A stretch of 64,000 bases of DNA from Prorocentrum cordatum (Eukaryota > Sar > Dinophyceae > Prorocentrales > Prorocentraceae): contig CAUYUJ010018485.1 of NCBI GenBank assembly GCA_963575745.1, forward strand, positions 64,001-128,000, in the 5' to 3' direction. The notes below the pieces were generated by a model, which saw only the letters and a list, made by a program, of their open reading frames with translations, was not told the origin of the DNA and did no database searches. Shown in pieces: positions 51,597 through 64,000 of this stretch. Each line of letters begins with the position of its first letter. Position 1 is the stretch's first letter. A program made the position numbers and the translations under genes.

Positions 51597-54500
51597 GGGG
51601 AAATCCTCCACGAGCATGACGAGCGGCGCCTATCAGCCACGGCGCGTCGGGCGAGCTCGGCCCGCACGCGCGAGCTGCATGGCTGCGCGGACCGCGGAGG
51701 CGACATCGTCGACAACGACGACGCGACCTTCCGAGAAATGGGAAACGATACGATAAGCATGACAATGAGCCGCAATGACCTCAAACTTGCGAGGGGCGTG
51801 CATCCGAGAGGGCGAGAGGCCGAGACGCACCGCAGGCTCCGCGGGGACAAGATGGCCGAGGGCTCCGTGCACGATCGATCCAGCGCGAGAGCATCGGAGC
51901 ACATAGTGCTCAAAATGGTCAGGGCCCCCACACCCAAAGATGCACCGCCGACACGCCCGCTGCATTCCGTGGTGAGTGGTCCATCCGCCGAGCCAGGTCT
52001 TCAAGGCCGCGGGCGCAAGAGCCTTCGGGACCTCACCAAGATCCTTCCGAACCCCCTCCCAGTCCACCCCCGCAACGACGCTTGGTCCTCCGAACCATTT
52101 CTGAATTCGAACTTGCAGCCTCTCGACACAGGATGGGAAAGGAACGGCATAGAAAATCGAGAGGAACCTACCTTGCCACCTAGGTCTCCTAGGCTCGCTC
52201 GGGTCTCGGGGCGCTTCGAATTCGGCCAGACATCGAGCCCCAGGAACGGCGAGATCAGTCCCGGGGAAGCCCCGCGAGGCCGCTTCGAGGCCAAGCGCAA
52301 TCGGAGCCGAGGACCACCAGGTCGGGGAGAGCCTCGAGGGGTCGAGCGAGGCGAGACACCCCTTGGCCCCGATTGCATCTCGCAGCGCCTGCAGACTAGG
52401 CCTCCAGGTGGCGATCGTGCAGGGAGCACTACGCATAAGAGCAGTTCCACCCAGGGCCCGACTACTGGTCAGCGCTGGGCCGTTCCAGGCCCGCAAGTCG
52501 AACCAGGCAGGGTGCGACAACAGGCTCCCGGAGGTTCTCCAAAGCGAGACAAACAAAAATCTTTCCGACATTCCAAGGGCCCTGGGGAAAGATAGAGCTG
52601 CACCTTATAAGACAGGATGGGGGGGCATCGCTCAAGATAGAAGTGGAAGACGGACGAGGGATCAGCGGACGATCTCACATGCGTTTTCACTCGGTCTCGC
52701 AACTTCGCAAACGGGGCACGCCACTGCTCGTCCTCCGTGACGGCAGGCCCCATCTCGCAGCCGGGGTGCGTGACCTGCGCCGCGACCGTGAACGAGCCCC
52801 GCCCGTGCCTGTCTGTCCAGGAAGGCGCTGACCTCCCTCATCACCTCCTCCGAGACGGCGGCAAACAGCTGGATGGCCACGCGCTAGGCCTCCTTCAGCG
52901 CAGGGTCGGCAGCCGTTGGGCCAGGCCGAAGATCCTCCTGGCCACTCGGAACGCATCAGCATCGCGAAGAATGGCTCCCGCATCGTCAGCGCAGGCGAAG
53001 ATCATGCCATGACCTTTCGCCTGGAAGTTGCGCATCATGTCCAGGTAGAAGCAGTTGGAGGCGAGCGCGTAGACCGAGCCACTGAGCGGGCAGCCCTGGA
53101 GGACGTCACTCAGCATCCAGTGCACAAGGCGGAAGCCGCCACCAACCGCTAGCCAGCGCAAGTTCACCAGATAGAACTGGTCGATGGCCGAGACCAGGCC
53201 AGCAGGCAGGCGGTGGAGCCGAATACACAGCATGGCCCACGCATGCCGAAAGCTGGCGAACGCCTGCGCGAAGTCGAAGGCGACCATGCAGGGCTTCCAG
53301 TCACCCTGCGTCCCTGTCCAAGGCGAAGGCGGGCGGCGACCAAACGAGCTGACCGCTCTTGCATGGCAGTCCATGTCCACGATGTGCTCGATAAAGTTGC
53401 GGCCCCTCACAAAGCCCTTCTGCACTGGCGCCGCCGCATCCAGGGTGAAGCTGCTGATGTGGTGGTTGATCACGCAATCAATCGTTTTGTTCGCCGTCAA
53501 CTTCAAACCAAGCGGACGCGTGTCCTTCGCCGCCCGCCTCATTGGTACTCCAGCCTCATCCGAGGAGTCGTCGCCCTTCGGCAGGAAGGCGCCCAGCGAG
53601 TGGAAGAAGTGCCGCGGCGCGCCGAAGCCCTGCGCCATCCACCATAAACAATTGTAGAGCACTTCTGCGCCAGCTCCAGCTCGCCACGTACGATGCACCA
53701 AGCCATCAATGCCAGGGGCAGAATCCTGCACCTTCGCCAGATACTTGCGGAAGGAGGACAGCGTCGGCGGCGCAATCGCGGTGTGATCACCAGTGGCCGT
53801 GAAGCGCTTGGCGTATATCTCCACCTCAACAGGAAGTGGCGTCTCCGTCTGGAAGATGGGCGCCCAGTATGCTGCGAGACCCTTGGCAATGCCCTCGGGG
53901 GTGGGCTCATGGTCTTGCGCAGCTCCCAGCGCCCTCTGCTTCTTCGAGGTGTCCCACATGGCGGCCCGCCTCAGCAGTGCCCGCTTCTTCTTCATGGCCT
54001 GCCGAACAACGGGCGGCGGCTGGGCGCCCCGCTGGAGACTTGCCAAGCGCGCCTTCTCCGCCAGCATCGCGGCGCGCTGGTGCTGCGTGTGCGCCGCGCA
54101 GAAGGCGGCGTAGTCGGGCGCCTCCACCTCGCGCGTCACGGTGTTGACGGTGGCGAACTCCGAGAGCCAACCGTGGTGGAAGAGGAGGCACGTCGCAAGG
54201 ATGGGGTCCTGCCTCCAGATGGCCCGCGACATCGAGCGAATAGCCATCGCCTTCTCATGGATGCCACCCGCGTTCTGATCCAGCAACAGATTGCGCGGCG
54301 CCTTCCCCGCAGCCTGTCGACGCCGCGTGGCAACTTCCCATTGCTCAGGGGCAGGAAGCGCCAGGACACCAGCCCGCTCCTCATATTCAGCTACCAGCTC
54401 CGCATACCGTGGGTGCCTAACAATGAACGCAGGAAGATGTCTTGGGCGTTCAGGCTGGTCGTCACGCACTCGCAGGGCAACGGTGATAGGGGCGTGGTCA

Positions 54501-57500
54501 CTGAGCACTCGGAGAGAGTACTCTTCAGGCTCACCGTGTACTCGCAGCCCTTGCCATTCCCGAACTAGGGCCCAACCTGCATCAGCGACGAAGCAGTGGT
54601 CGATGGCCGCTCCCGTGCGCGTACCCTCATGCCAGCAAGTGGTACGGGCACCGACGAGCTCCGTGAGCTGCCCGAAGATGGCGCGCCAGAGCCCGTCGCC
54701 AAGGCGACCGGCGCGACGCCTTTCCAGGGGGCCCGCGGCGAGCAACGCCGGCGTGGAGCAAGGCGGCGTCGCTGGCGTAACTGTCGACGCCGACGAAGAC
54801 TCCGAACCATAACTTGAAGAGGAAGTCGGAGAGGAGGACGAGGGGCAGGAAGAACGTCTCGCTACTGAAGTGGGGCGTCGACGCCTGCGCAACCAAACGC
54901 TGCCGAGGGAGCCGATGTCGAACTCGACCGCCGCGTCGGACACTTTGATGTCACCTATGACAATCGTGCCGAACTTCCTAGGGTGAGCCCGCACCAGCCC
55001 CGCAACTGAAGAGATTAAACCAGTGACCCCGCGGATGGCGTCCTTGCCGAAGTCGGTGTTGTGTACGTTGAAGTGGTAGAACTTAAATTTGTCCGAAGCC
55101 CGCGTGAATCTGGTCAAGGTGACTCTCCCACGAACGAGTGCCTCGCAGTCGACCAGGGCACCAGCGGCGAGCGGGAACAACGCGGCGACGCCTCCGCGCT
55201 TGCCCGCCGCGGGGGCAGAGGCAGCCACGCCGTGCTGCGGGCCAAACGTCCGCACCAGCTCCTTCATGGCGATGGGTTTCGCGTGAATCTCCTGTAGTGC
55301 CAAAATTGTGTTCGCCCCCAAGAGCCGCCGTGCCTCAGCGAGCTTCCGATTGAGAACGCGGGGCCGATGGTGGTTGAGCGCGCGAGCATTCCAGCTGCGC
55401 ACATTGAGCCCGCCGTCCCCGAGAAGGGTGCTAGGATGACCGCGTCGCCTCGGGCCGCTGGAACAGGCTGTCGACCAAGTCGTCCATCTCGCGACGGGTG
55501 GCGCCCAGGTCGGCCAGGGCGGTGAGGTTCCACTGCGCCCGCGGGGGCTCGGTGACACGATGACCTTGGCCACTGGTTCCCATTGAATAGAGCAGATGCC
55601 AGTGGCGCGATCAGCATGCGCCATCTTGCCCAGCTTCTCCGCCAGCGCGGCCCGCGCCTTCTTGGTGGAGGTCTCGCGTGCCACTGTGCCCCTGTTCTTA
55701 TCGACCGACGCGAACGCATCCACTCTCCTGTTGCCAGGCGCCCGAATATAGAACGACCTCCACGTGCCATGCTGATGGCGCAGAGCATTATCAGCAGCAA
55801 CCACCTTCCGCTCCGCGGCGCCCAGGGCCCCCAGGAAGCGGATGGTGAACCGCTTGCCCAGCGCCATGCCCTCGACGTCGTAGTCCTCTCCGAAGGTGAA
55901 GCCCGCCGCAGAGAACCAGGGCCGCACCTCAGTGACGATGTCTTGCTTCGGCGCGTCCTCTTTGGCCCGAACCGTGAAGATGCTTGTGCCAACCTGCCTA
56001 TCCCAATCTGCCGTGAGCGCAATAGGGGGCCTCTCTGCATGTCTAGCGAGGTGCAATTCCTTTTCAAGCTTGTGAACCTGTTGCTGCATCGCTTTCGAAG
56101 CCTCCTCCACTTGTTCGACCTGCTGCCCGAGCTCAACGATGCCCTTGTCCACCGCTTGGAACCGTTTGTTCGCAGCTTTCTCCTGTCGTTCAAGAACGGG
56201 AGCAAGGCTGGCAGTGATGATGCCTGGGGCCTCTCTACGGACGGACGCCATGACCCCCGCTGCGATGGAGGTCTCCGCGGCGCGCGTGACCTGCTCGATG
56301 ACCGCCGCCTGCAGCGCGCTGTAATCCAGCTTGTCCTCAGGCTGCTCCGCCACGGGTGTGGCAGAGACGCTGCGAGTTGCTGCACCCACCCACGGGCCGA
56401 AAGGAGTCGAGCACCCGCCAGCGGCCGCTCCTGGAACAGCAGGGCGCTCGCCACCAGCAGCAGCGGCAGGCTCCCCAGCACCAGGGAAGGTGGAGACAAG
56501 GTCGAACTCCGCGGCCAGCTTCGCCCTTTCGCCAGGCCTGCCGAAGGGGGCCCTCCCAGGTGTGATCGGCGTGCCAGGGGCAGCAACACCACGCGGCGGC
56601 GGCGAGGACCGCTCTGGAGGGGCGCTGCCTCTGCTGGTGCGTGAGCGGTCGCTGTCGTCGTCAGCACGCCGATGACGGCGGGGACCTCCGGAGGTAGAGG
56701 AGAAAGTGTTGAGACTTTTCAGAACCGAATGACAAGCTCCTCAGCGGGGCCGGCGGCGCAGCCGGGGGAAGCGACATCGCACAGCCGTGCGGGGGGGCTG
56801 CCTTCCTGGCCGGGCTTCCCGGGGACGCTTGGGCCGCTTGAGTGCGATGCCGTCGTCACTCTGCTCACCTGTCCGCGACCATCCTCGACGCCGTAAAAAC
56901 TTGGGCTAAGGGGCTCCCTGATCGGCTACACGCAGGAGCGACCCCGGGTGAGAGTGACCCTTGGTGCGCGACTCTCTTGGGGACGCGGGAGGGCCGAACA
57001 CGAGCACGCAAGATGCCACTGCCGCCTCGCGTTCGCCGATCGGGGCACCCCCGTAGGCCCGCACGAAAGGACCCTCCGGCGAAAGGCCACTCTTACGTCA
57101 AGTCGACATGATGCCTCCTGTGGACTCGCGGTGCTGGTGCTCCAGAGGCGTGCTGGTGCGTCCTGTGTCCTCGTGGTGGCTGGAAGGCCCTCAAGGGGCT
57201 CCGTGGGCCTTCCTGAGGCCTCGTGGGGCTTCTGGAGCCGCCCGTGGCTTCCTGGGCTCTCCTGGTGCTTCGAGCGGCTCCCAGGGCCTACACGAGGCGG
57301 AGCAGGTAACGCCGGGGGATGATGATGATGATGCTGCTGATGATGACGATGATGATGATGATGATGATGCTAATGATGATGGTGATGTTGTTGATGATGA
57401 TGAGGATGATGATGGTGATGATGATGTTGATGATGAGGAGAATACTGATGATGGTGATGATGGTGATAATGTTGATAAGGATTATGATGGTGGTGATACT

Positions 57501-60500
57501 GCTGATGATGATGCTAATTTTGATGCTGATGACGATGACGATGATGATGATGATGATGACGCTGGCGATGACGATGACGATGATGCTGCTGATGATGATG
57601 GTGATGATGCTGATGCTGATGCTGCTGATGATGATGCTGGTGGTGATGATGGTGGTGGTGGTGGTGGTGCTGGTGATGATGACCATGATGATGCATGTGA
57701 TGGTGATTGTGGTGGTGACGATGACGATGGGGATCATTATTGCTGACGGATTGGTTGATTGATGGGTGATGATGGTGATGATGCTGATAAAAATGATGAT
57801 CATTGTAATGAGGAGGAGGAGGAGGAGGAGGAGAAGGATGAGAAGACAAGGAGGAAGTAGGAAGAAACTGAGGGGGATGATCATGAGGAGGAGGAGGAGG
57901 AGGAGGTGGAGGATGAGGATGAGGAGGAGGCACAGGAGGAGGAAGAAGGGATCATGGAGCATGTGGAGGACGATGAGGATGACGAGAACAGGAGAGGAGG
58001 TGCAGGATGTGGAAGAGGAAGGAGGGTGAGGAACACGAAAGGATGAGGAGGAGGGGGAGCAGGAGGAGCAGGAGGAGGAGGAAGAGGAGGAGGAGGAGTG
58101 AGGAGGTGGTGTGGAAGAAGGATGATAATGACGAGGAGAAGGATGATGATGATGATGATGAGGAGGAGGAGGAGGAGGAGGTGGAAGAGGAAGAGGAGGA
58201 GGTGTACGAGAGGGAGAAAGTGAAGGAGAGGATGAAGAGGAGGGTTACGACGAGGCGGAGGAGGAGGCACAGGAGGAGCAAGGAGAGGACAGTAGGAGTA
58301 CGACAATATAAGCATACGCATCATGATAAGATGAAGGGGTGTCATGAGCGGGGAGAAGGACTACGATAAAGGATGCGAGAGACCAACTATTAGATACACC
58401 GACTATCCACGTGATTAATTTGCCCGAACTGGGCTATACCCCTGCGAGGGGCGTTGCTTGGTAAGTCTTGTGGATCATATCACGTTATCGCCCTTTCGTT
58501 TTTGTGACAGGGCGTCGACGGCTGCCCAAAGGTTCCCAAGATCGTGCCACGACAGCCCCGAGCTCCCTCACACGGGGCACTTGAAGGGACCTCACGACCT
58601 CCCCCCCAAAGATGGTTGCCGAGACCGCCGCCATGCCGCCATGCCCCCGAGACGCCGTTGAGGCCCCCGAGATGTCCTAAAGAGGCCTCAAACAATCTCG
58701 ATCAGCTCCGAACAAAACTTGGAGAGGCCCCAATCGAAGGCCTCCAAGAGCCATCTGGTCCACGACCAAGCGCTGTGTCGAGATGGGCCGAAGGCAGCTA
58801 GATCCGCCGCTCCCTGTGGGCTGCCACAGGGGTGCACTGCGTGGTAAATTCTAGGTAATTCTGTGCTCTTCTTCTTAAACATTCTCAAAGACCCTCGGCA
58901 CAACCCGCTGGCCACTGGGAAAGCCGCGTAAAGACCTCAGCGTGCACAACAAATCGCCTCAAGACGGTCGAGATGGCCGCCGAGATGCCTCCAAAGCGGT
59001 CAAGATGGCCCACGATTGCCTCCAAGACGGTCCCAAGATGTCTCCAAGACGGGCCGAGATGCCCCCAAGATGGCCTCAAGATCGCCCAAGACGACCTAAG
59101 AGGCCTCCAAGACAGCCAGAGATCCGAGAGGACCTCCAGGAAGGCCCGAAGAGACCAGCATCAGTGATTTCCCATAGGTTTTCGACGGATTTTGGCGTTT
59201 GCTCATATTCGGCTTTCTGACGGCCCAATAGCGCCCAAGAGGCCCCCAAGGCGGCCCCAAGTCGCCCAAGACGGCCCTGAAGCACCCCAAGGAGGCCCTA
59301 AGTCGACTCAGAGAGGCCCGCAAGACGGCCCCCGACGGCGTCTGACGGACCAGGAACGCCCTCAGACGGCCGAAGAGCCTCGGAAGGAGCCCCCAAAGGC
59401 CCCCAAGGGGCCCGAGGAAGCCCCCCAAGAGGCCTCCAAGAGTCCCCCAGGAAGCCTCCAAGAGGCTCCCAAGAGGCCTCCTCCTCCTATCTATATTTCT
59501 TTCATCCCTCTCCTCCTCTTGTTCGTTCTCCACCACGTGTTCTCCGAAGGGCTTCCACAACGGCTGGAGGAACACGTAGGCCGTTAGCTTGGCCGACCTC
59601 TGGCCACAACGTTTGGCCCTTCCAAAAGGCAGGGGGCGGCGGTCATTCGCCGCGCAATCACCCTCGCGCCCCTTCGTGTGTGCTAGTCTTCCGCGACGCA
59701 CGGACGAAAAGCTTGCTCGCTCGCTGCACCGCGCGCACGTGCCCGCGCACTGCGCTTGTCGGCGCGAACAAGGGGGTGGCGCGAGGTGAGTGTCCTTCTT
59801 AGACGGTCCCCCCCCCTAGCTCCACCCTCTTGCTCGCGCCGCCGATGCGCGCGGGGAGGCCGCAAGCATGTCCGACCAGGGCCTGGAAACCGGTGGAGCT
59901 CCAATCTCGGACTGGCCGTGCATGTCACCGCCGCCCTCATCAGAAAAGGGATCCTCCAGCGAGGAGGAGGAGGAGGCGGAGGAGGAGGTGGAGGAGGTGG
60001 AGGAAGAGAAGGATGAGGGATGCCTCCTGTGCACCTTCCTCAACGAACGCCCCCCGCCGTGCCGCGGCCACTCTTTGACCGCGGCGCCCGGCCGTGCGCT
60101 CGGCCCGAGGCGGCGGCGGAGAGGCACACAACCGCGAAGATGCCCAGCACCGCGGCCTGCCACGTCGCCTCCTCCGGCGTGAGGGGCTCCAGCGGCACCT
60201 TCCGGCGCCCCAGCCTGCGCCCTGCTCATGCTCGCCGTCGTCCTCCTCCTCGTCCTCCTCCTCCTCCTCGTTCTGCTTCTACTGCTGCTCCTCCCCCCTG
60301 CCGCCTTCCCTCGCTGCCTCCCTCTCTCTCTCTCTCTTCTGCTCCCTCTCCCGCCCTCCCCTGCCTCCTCCTGTCGCCGCCCCCCCCCCTTCTCCCTCCT
60401 CCCTCCATGCCTCCTCCCTCCCACCCGCTCGCAGACCTGGCTGGTTTGTCAGGACCCTCCACCTCCTCCTCCTCCTCCTCCTCCTCCTACCTCCTGCCTC

Positions 60501-63500
60501 CTGCCTCCTCCTCTTCCTTCCCACCCGTCCTCCTGCCTGCTGGCTCCTGCATCCTCTCCTCCTCTTCCGCCTCCTCGCTCCGAAGCTATGCTGGCTCAAA
60601 CCCAGGTGGCCCAAGGCTTCTGTGCCCATTTGGGCTCGAACGGACCATGTGCCGTCCAGCCCTGCTCCTCGTCGTTAGCGCTTGAGGGGCATCGGGTCGT
60701 CCTCGCCTCGGCTTGCGAAGCAGATCCCAGTGAAAAAGCAAAGCAGACCGAAATCAAAACAGCAGCATGTGCAGGAGCTCATCAAATTGATATTCGCGGG
60801 TGGCTCTGCCTTCCAGGGCGCTCGGCGAGCCAGGGGACGTCCCTAGATGCTTGCCGCCTGGGTCCAGCGTCGACTACCATTTGATGCAAGTTCATGCTGT
60901 TTGATGCTCATTTGTCTCTATCACAAATGTATGTATGGGTTTTCCCTTGGTTTCTGGATGCGCCATTCCTGAGCATCTTGCTCACGGTCTGAAGCCACAT
61001 GGGGCCGTTAGCACGCTCACTTTTGGAGCGTTGCCCACGGCCTCGGCAGTTTGGTACTTCATACGCTCAATGCTTGGTGCTCCGATCAACTGTGTGCTTC
61101 TGGTGGTTGCGTTTCGCCTTCTCCCACCTGCGCTGGGTCAAGCATCACGCATCAACAAACAACACATCATGTTCATTGCGCCATGGCAAATCGCTCTCGT
61201 CTGCAATGCTCTGGACTTTTCCTGCATGCTTGTGCTTGACCGCTGGCATCTGTGTTTTTTTTCGTATCGTGCATACAAGCCTCGGAACACATTGGCGAAC
61301 ACATGCCACATTCATCCGTCAACGCCCCCCTCCCCCCAAATGTTCAAAGTTGGTGGTGGGTCTGATGAGATGCGCTTCGACCGCAGTCTCCCCCGCACGT
61401 GCCAACATTGAGTTTGGGTGTGTGTGTGTGTGTTCAGTAATTGTTTCCCTCTACCGTATTGTCACGATGGGTGGACCTACCACAAGTTGTTTCTGCTGGG
61501 CGGACTACCTTTGCTGCTGCTGTTCTGTGCAGGCCCGCGTGCCCCACGAAGGTCACCTGGATGGACTGCACCCTCTCGACAGCTTAGCATTTACTTCATT
61601 TATTTAAGCTGGTGTTAGCGCCCTCCTCCTCCTCCTCCTCCTCCTCCCTCTCCTCCTCCTCCTCCTCCTCCTCCTCCTCCCCCTCCTCCCTCCTCCGCTT
61701 CGAGCTGTGCGCTGCGCGGGCCTCTGCTGGTGTTAGCTGGTGTTAGCATTTACTTCGTGCATCGGTCCAGGTTTGCTTGCGCCCTCCTCTCTGGAGGAAC
61801 CTGGACAGCAGTGGTGGCGAAGGGATCTGTCCTGCAAGCCTTCCGAGGGGATTGGACACATGCGATGTTGGCGAAGGGTTCGAGGTTCACTGCTGCTTCG
61901 TGGTGCTCTACCTGGTCCTGTCGGTCCACGTGGTGATCAGTGGGTGTGGCCCCTTTGATTAGACATCGCCTTGTAGCCATTCGTTGTGCTATTCCTTCCT
62001 GCTCCTCGCTCTTCCTCCGTCCTCCCTCTCCCGTTTCCCTCGTGTATGCTCCCTCCTTTCATAGTTCCCTCTTGCTTCCTTCTCCTCCCTCCCGCTCTTC
62101 CTTCTTCTTCTACCCTTCGACGCGGCGACGGGAGGGAGGAGGAGACGGAGGAGGAGGAGGAGACTGAGAAGGCCAGTACATCCACCGAACATCAATGCTG
62201 CTGACATTACACCCTCCCATCTTGCGTTCCCTCTTCGCACGTGCCACCATGCGTTCGTTGTCAAGTTCATGAGGCTCTGGCACTCCAGCGAAACCACCAT
62301 TCTGACACAGAGCTGCCCTTCATCACCCTGGCTGAAATTAACGCGAAGAGGTACAAACTTAACGCGCAAGGGAGTGTCCAGCGAAAGCCACATCTTGAAA
62401 GGACCAACCATGCATCCTTACAACTTTCGGTGGGGTTTTCGTTGAAGAAGCCTCGAGCGGGAACCCAATTTTGAAAAAGGGGCCGCCCTCCATCCTTGTA
62501 GCAGCTGGAAGCTTTGAAAAACATATGCACGGAACCAGGGCCAGAGCCACCATTGGGACAGCAGTTGCCCTCCACCATACTGGTTGTTGAACACATGTCA
62601 ACGGAGGTACGCGGCACCACAGCGAACGGTAAGAACCACATTCTGAACACGAGCCGCCCTCTCATCCGTGTGTCTGTTGGGGTGCGAACGCCATAATTGA
62701 AGGGGCCCTGGGATACACACATAAATACACACAACTTAAAGGATTCCCAATATTTTTCAGTATTTTCGGGGTTTCTGTCTTCCCCCCCCACTTCCCGTAT
62801 TTCCCTATATTTTCAGGGGGAATCGACGATTAATTGTGTCTGTGTGTTTTTTCCCCTCCTGAATACTCGCAAGCGGTGAGGCAGTCTCCGTCGGAACGGC
62901 CAGCCCCTCCCTGACAACACGGCTGGTGGCGCGGGACGATGCCTCCCCGAGGACGGCAGAGGGACGGCGGGTGGGAGCTGGACGGCCGCAGCCGGGAAAA
63001 AAACACGATTTCGCGCGGGGGAGCGGCAGCGGTGTGAGTGCTGGGGACCCAGACCCCCATCGAGTCATGAAAAAATCACGACGGAAGGTTTTTCTATATT
63101 TTCCGCCTCTGGGGGCCCTTACCGGCCCTCGGGACCGTCAAATTAGCCTGGCGAAGGACCCAACCATATGCAGCTGTGGGTATCGCATTCGGGGGAGCCC
63201 CGTATGGGGCCACGAAACGCTGTACTGGGCGGGGGGGACGCGTGCGAACTGCGCCACTGGGACCTTCGGTAGAGCTCCCTATAGGGCCACGAAGCGCTGT
63301 ACTGGGTGGGGGGGACGCATGCGAACTGCGCCACTGGGACCTTCGGTGGACCTCCCTATGGGGCCACGAAGCGCTGTACTGGGTGGGGGGACGCATGCGG
63401 CGCCACTGGGACCTTCGGGGGAGCTCCCTATGGGGCCACGAAGCGCTGCCCTGGGTGGGGGAACCGCATGCGGGCTGTGCCACCGGGACCTTCGGTGGAG

Positions 63501-64000
63501 CTCCCTATGGGGCCACGAAGCGCTGCCCTGGGTGGGGGAAGCGCATGCGGGCTGTGCCACCGGGACCTTCGGTGGAGCTCCCTATGGGGCCACGAAGCGC
63601 TGCCCTGGGTGGGGGAACCGCATGCGGGCTGTGCCACTGGGACCTTCGGTGGAGCTCTCTATGGGGCTACGAAGCGCTGCCTGGGTGGGGGAACCGCATG
63701 CGGGCTGTGCCACTGGCACCTTCGGTGGAGCTCCCTATGGGGCTACGAAACGCTGCCCTGGGTGGAGGAACCGCATGCGGGCTGTGCCACTGGGACCTTC
63801 GGTGGAGCTCCCTATGGGGCTACGAAACGTGTGAGGGGTGTGCCGAGAGCAGAGGCAAGGAGGGGGAGGAGGGAGGAGGGCGAGGAGGGGGAGGAGGAGG
63901 AGAGGAGGTGGGACGCGGGGCGCTGTCTCTTCAAAACGAGGACCCAACACCACAGGATGCTTGGGAAAAACAACTCAGGATGAAAAACCAGTCCCGGCGA
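51597..64000. repeat. 12.4-kb segment present twice, copy 2
   Basis: Identical to 24358-36761 at an offset of +27239 in everything I compared, including lengths of the GAT, GGA and TCC tracts. Thus it carries family D at 56930-57109, the GAT tract at 57316-57744, family E at 59869-60069, the TCC tract at 61620-61695 and the 77-bp array at 63189-63839. It starts at the gap and is cut by the window end. Confidence 0.95.
51633..56740 (-). mobile_element. LINE A, copy within the second 12.4-kb segment
   Basis: Same sequence as 24394-29501: zinc-knuckle part 51633-52753, endonuclease/RT frame 52895-55414, ORF1 55431-56740. All lesions are shared, so it is not an independent insertion. Confidence 0.85.

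Noticed and set aside
50526-52595. Long frame crossing the gap
   Set aside because: It runs through 100 N and joins unrelated sequence.

Overview
The window looks like nuclear DNA of a dinoflagellate. The main evidence is two near-complete copies of the trans-spliced leader (dinoSL) embedded in the chromosome directly upstream of protein-coding sequence: 587-608 (21 of 22 bases match the canonical leader as I recall it) and 20204-20225 (about 19-20 of 22). A mature leader can only enter the chromosome through reverse transcription of a processed mRNA. Supporting evidence is the GC-rich, gene-poor sequence, the very long purine/pyrimidine microsatellites (mostly GGA/TCC), several decayed non-LTR retrotransposon lineages and many small foldback elements. 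The species cannot be named from this sequence.

Layout. 0-0.6 kb: 5' exon of a rhomboid-type membrane protease gene on the minus strand, running off the left edge, with the first relic leader. 0.6-11 kb: foldback elements, GGA/TCC/TCG tracts and one doubtful coding remnant (7.1-8.0 kb). 11.4-12.3 kb: 5'-truncated LINE fragment (RNase H plus zinc-binding tail), plus strand. 12.6-15.6 kb: tandem repeats and low-complexity DNA. 16.0-16.7 kb: doubtful minus-strand gene with membrane segments. 17.56-20.03 kb: the best complete gene, an intronless minus-strand coding sequence for a coiled-coil protein with EF-hand-like loops and two C-terminal SH3-like units, carrying one 1-base frameshift, with the second relic leader upstream. 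20.2-24.35 kb: microsatellites and small repeats. 24.39-29.5 kb: a 5-kb LINE (coiled-coil ORF1, AP-type endonuclease, reverse transcriptase, zinc-knuckle tail), decayed. 29.7-41.3 kb: GAT/GGA/ATC tracts, two related tandem arrays (77 and 90 bp) and a palindromic 113-bp repeat. 41.8-43.95 kb: another decayed LINE with reverse transcriptase, zinc knuckle and RNase H. 45-47.4 kb: a cluster of foldback and dispersed repeats. 48.1-50.6 kb: two satellite arrays of the same family in opposite orientation. 51497-51596: a run of exactly 100 N.

Everything after the gap, 51597-64000, repeats 24358-36761 at a constant offset of 27239 bases. All open frames agree in sequence and spacing, microsatellite lengths included. 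This is either a scaffold artefact (one contig placed twice) or an extremely recent duplication; features there are listed once as copies.

No tRNA, rRNA, CRISPR array or bacterial-type operon was recognised. The genes do not form a pathway. The common theme is reverse transcription: relic leaders imply retroposed genes, and the three LINE lineages are candidate sources of the enzyme.
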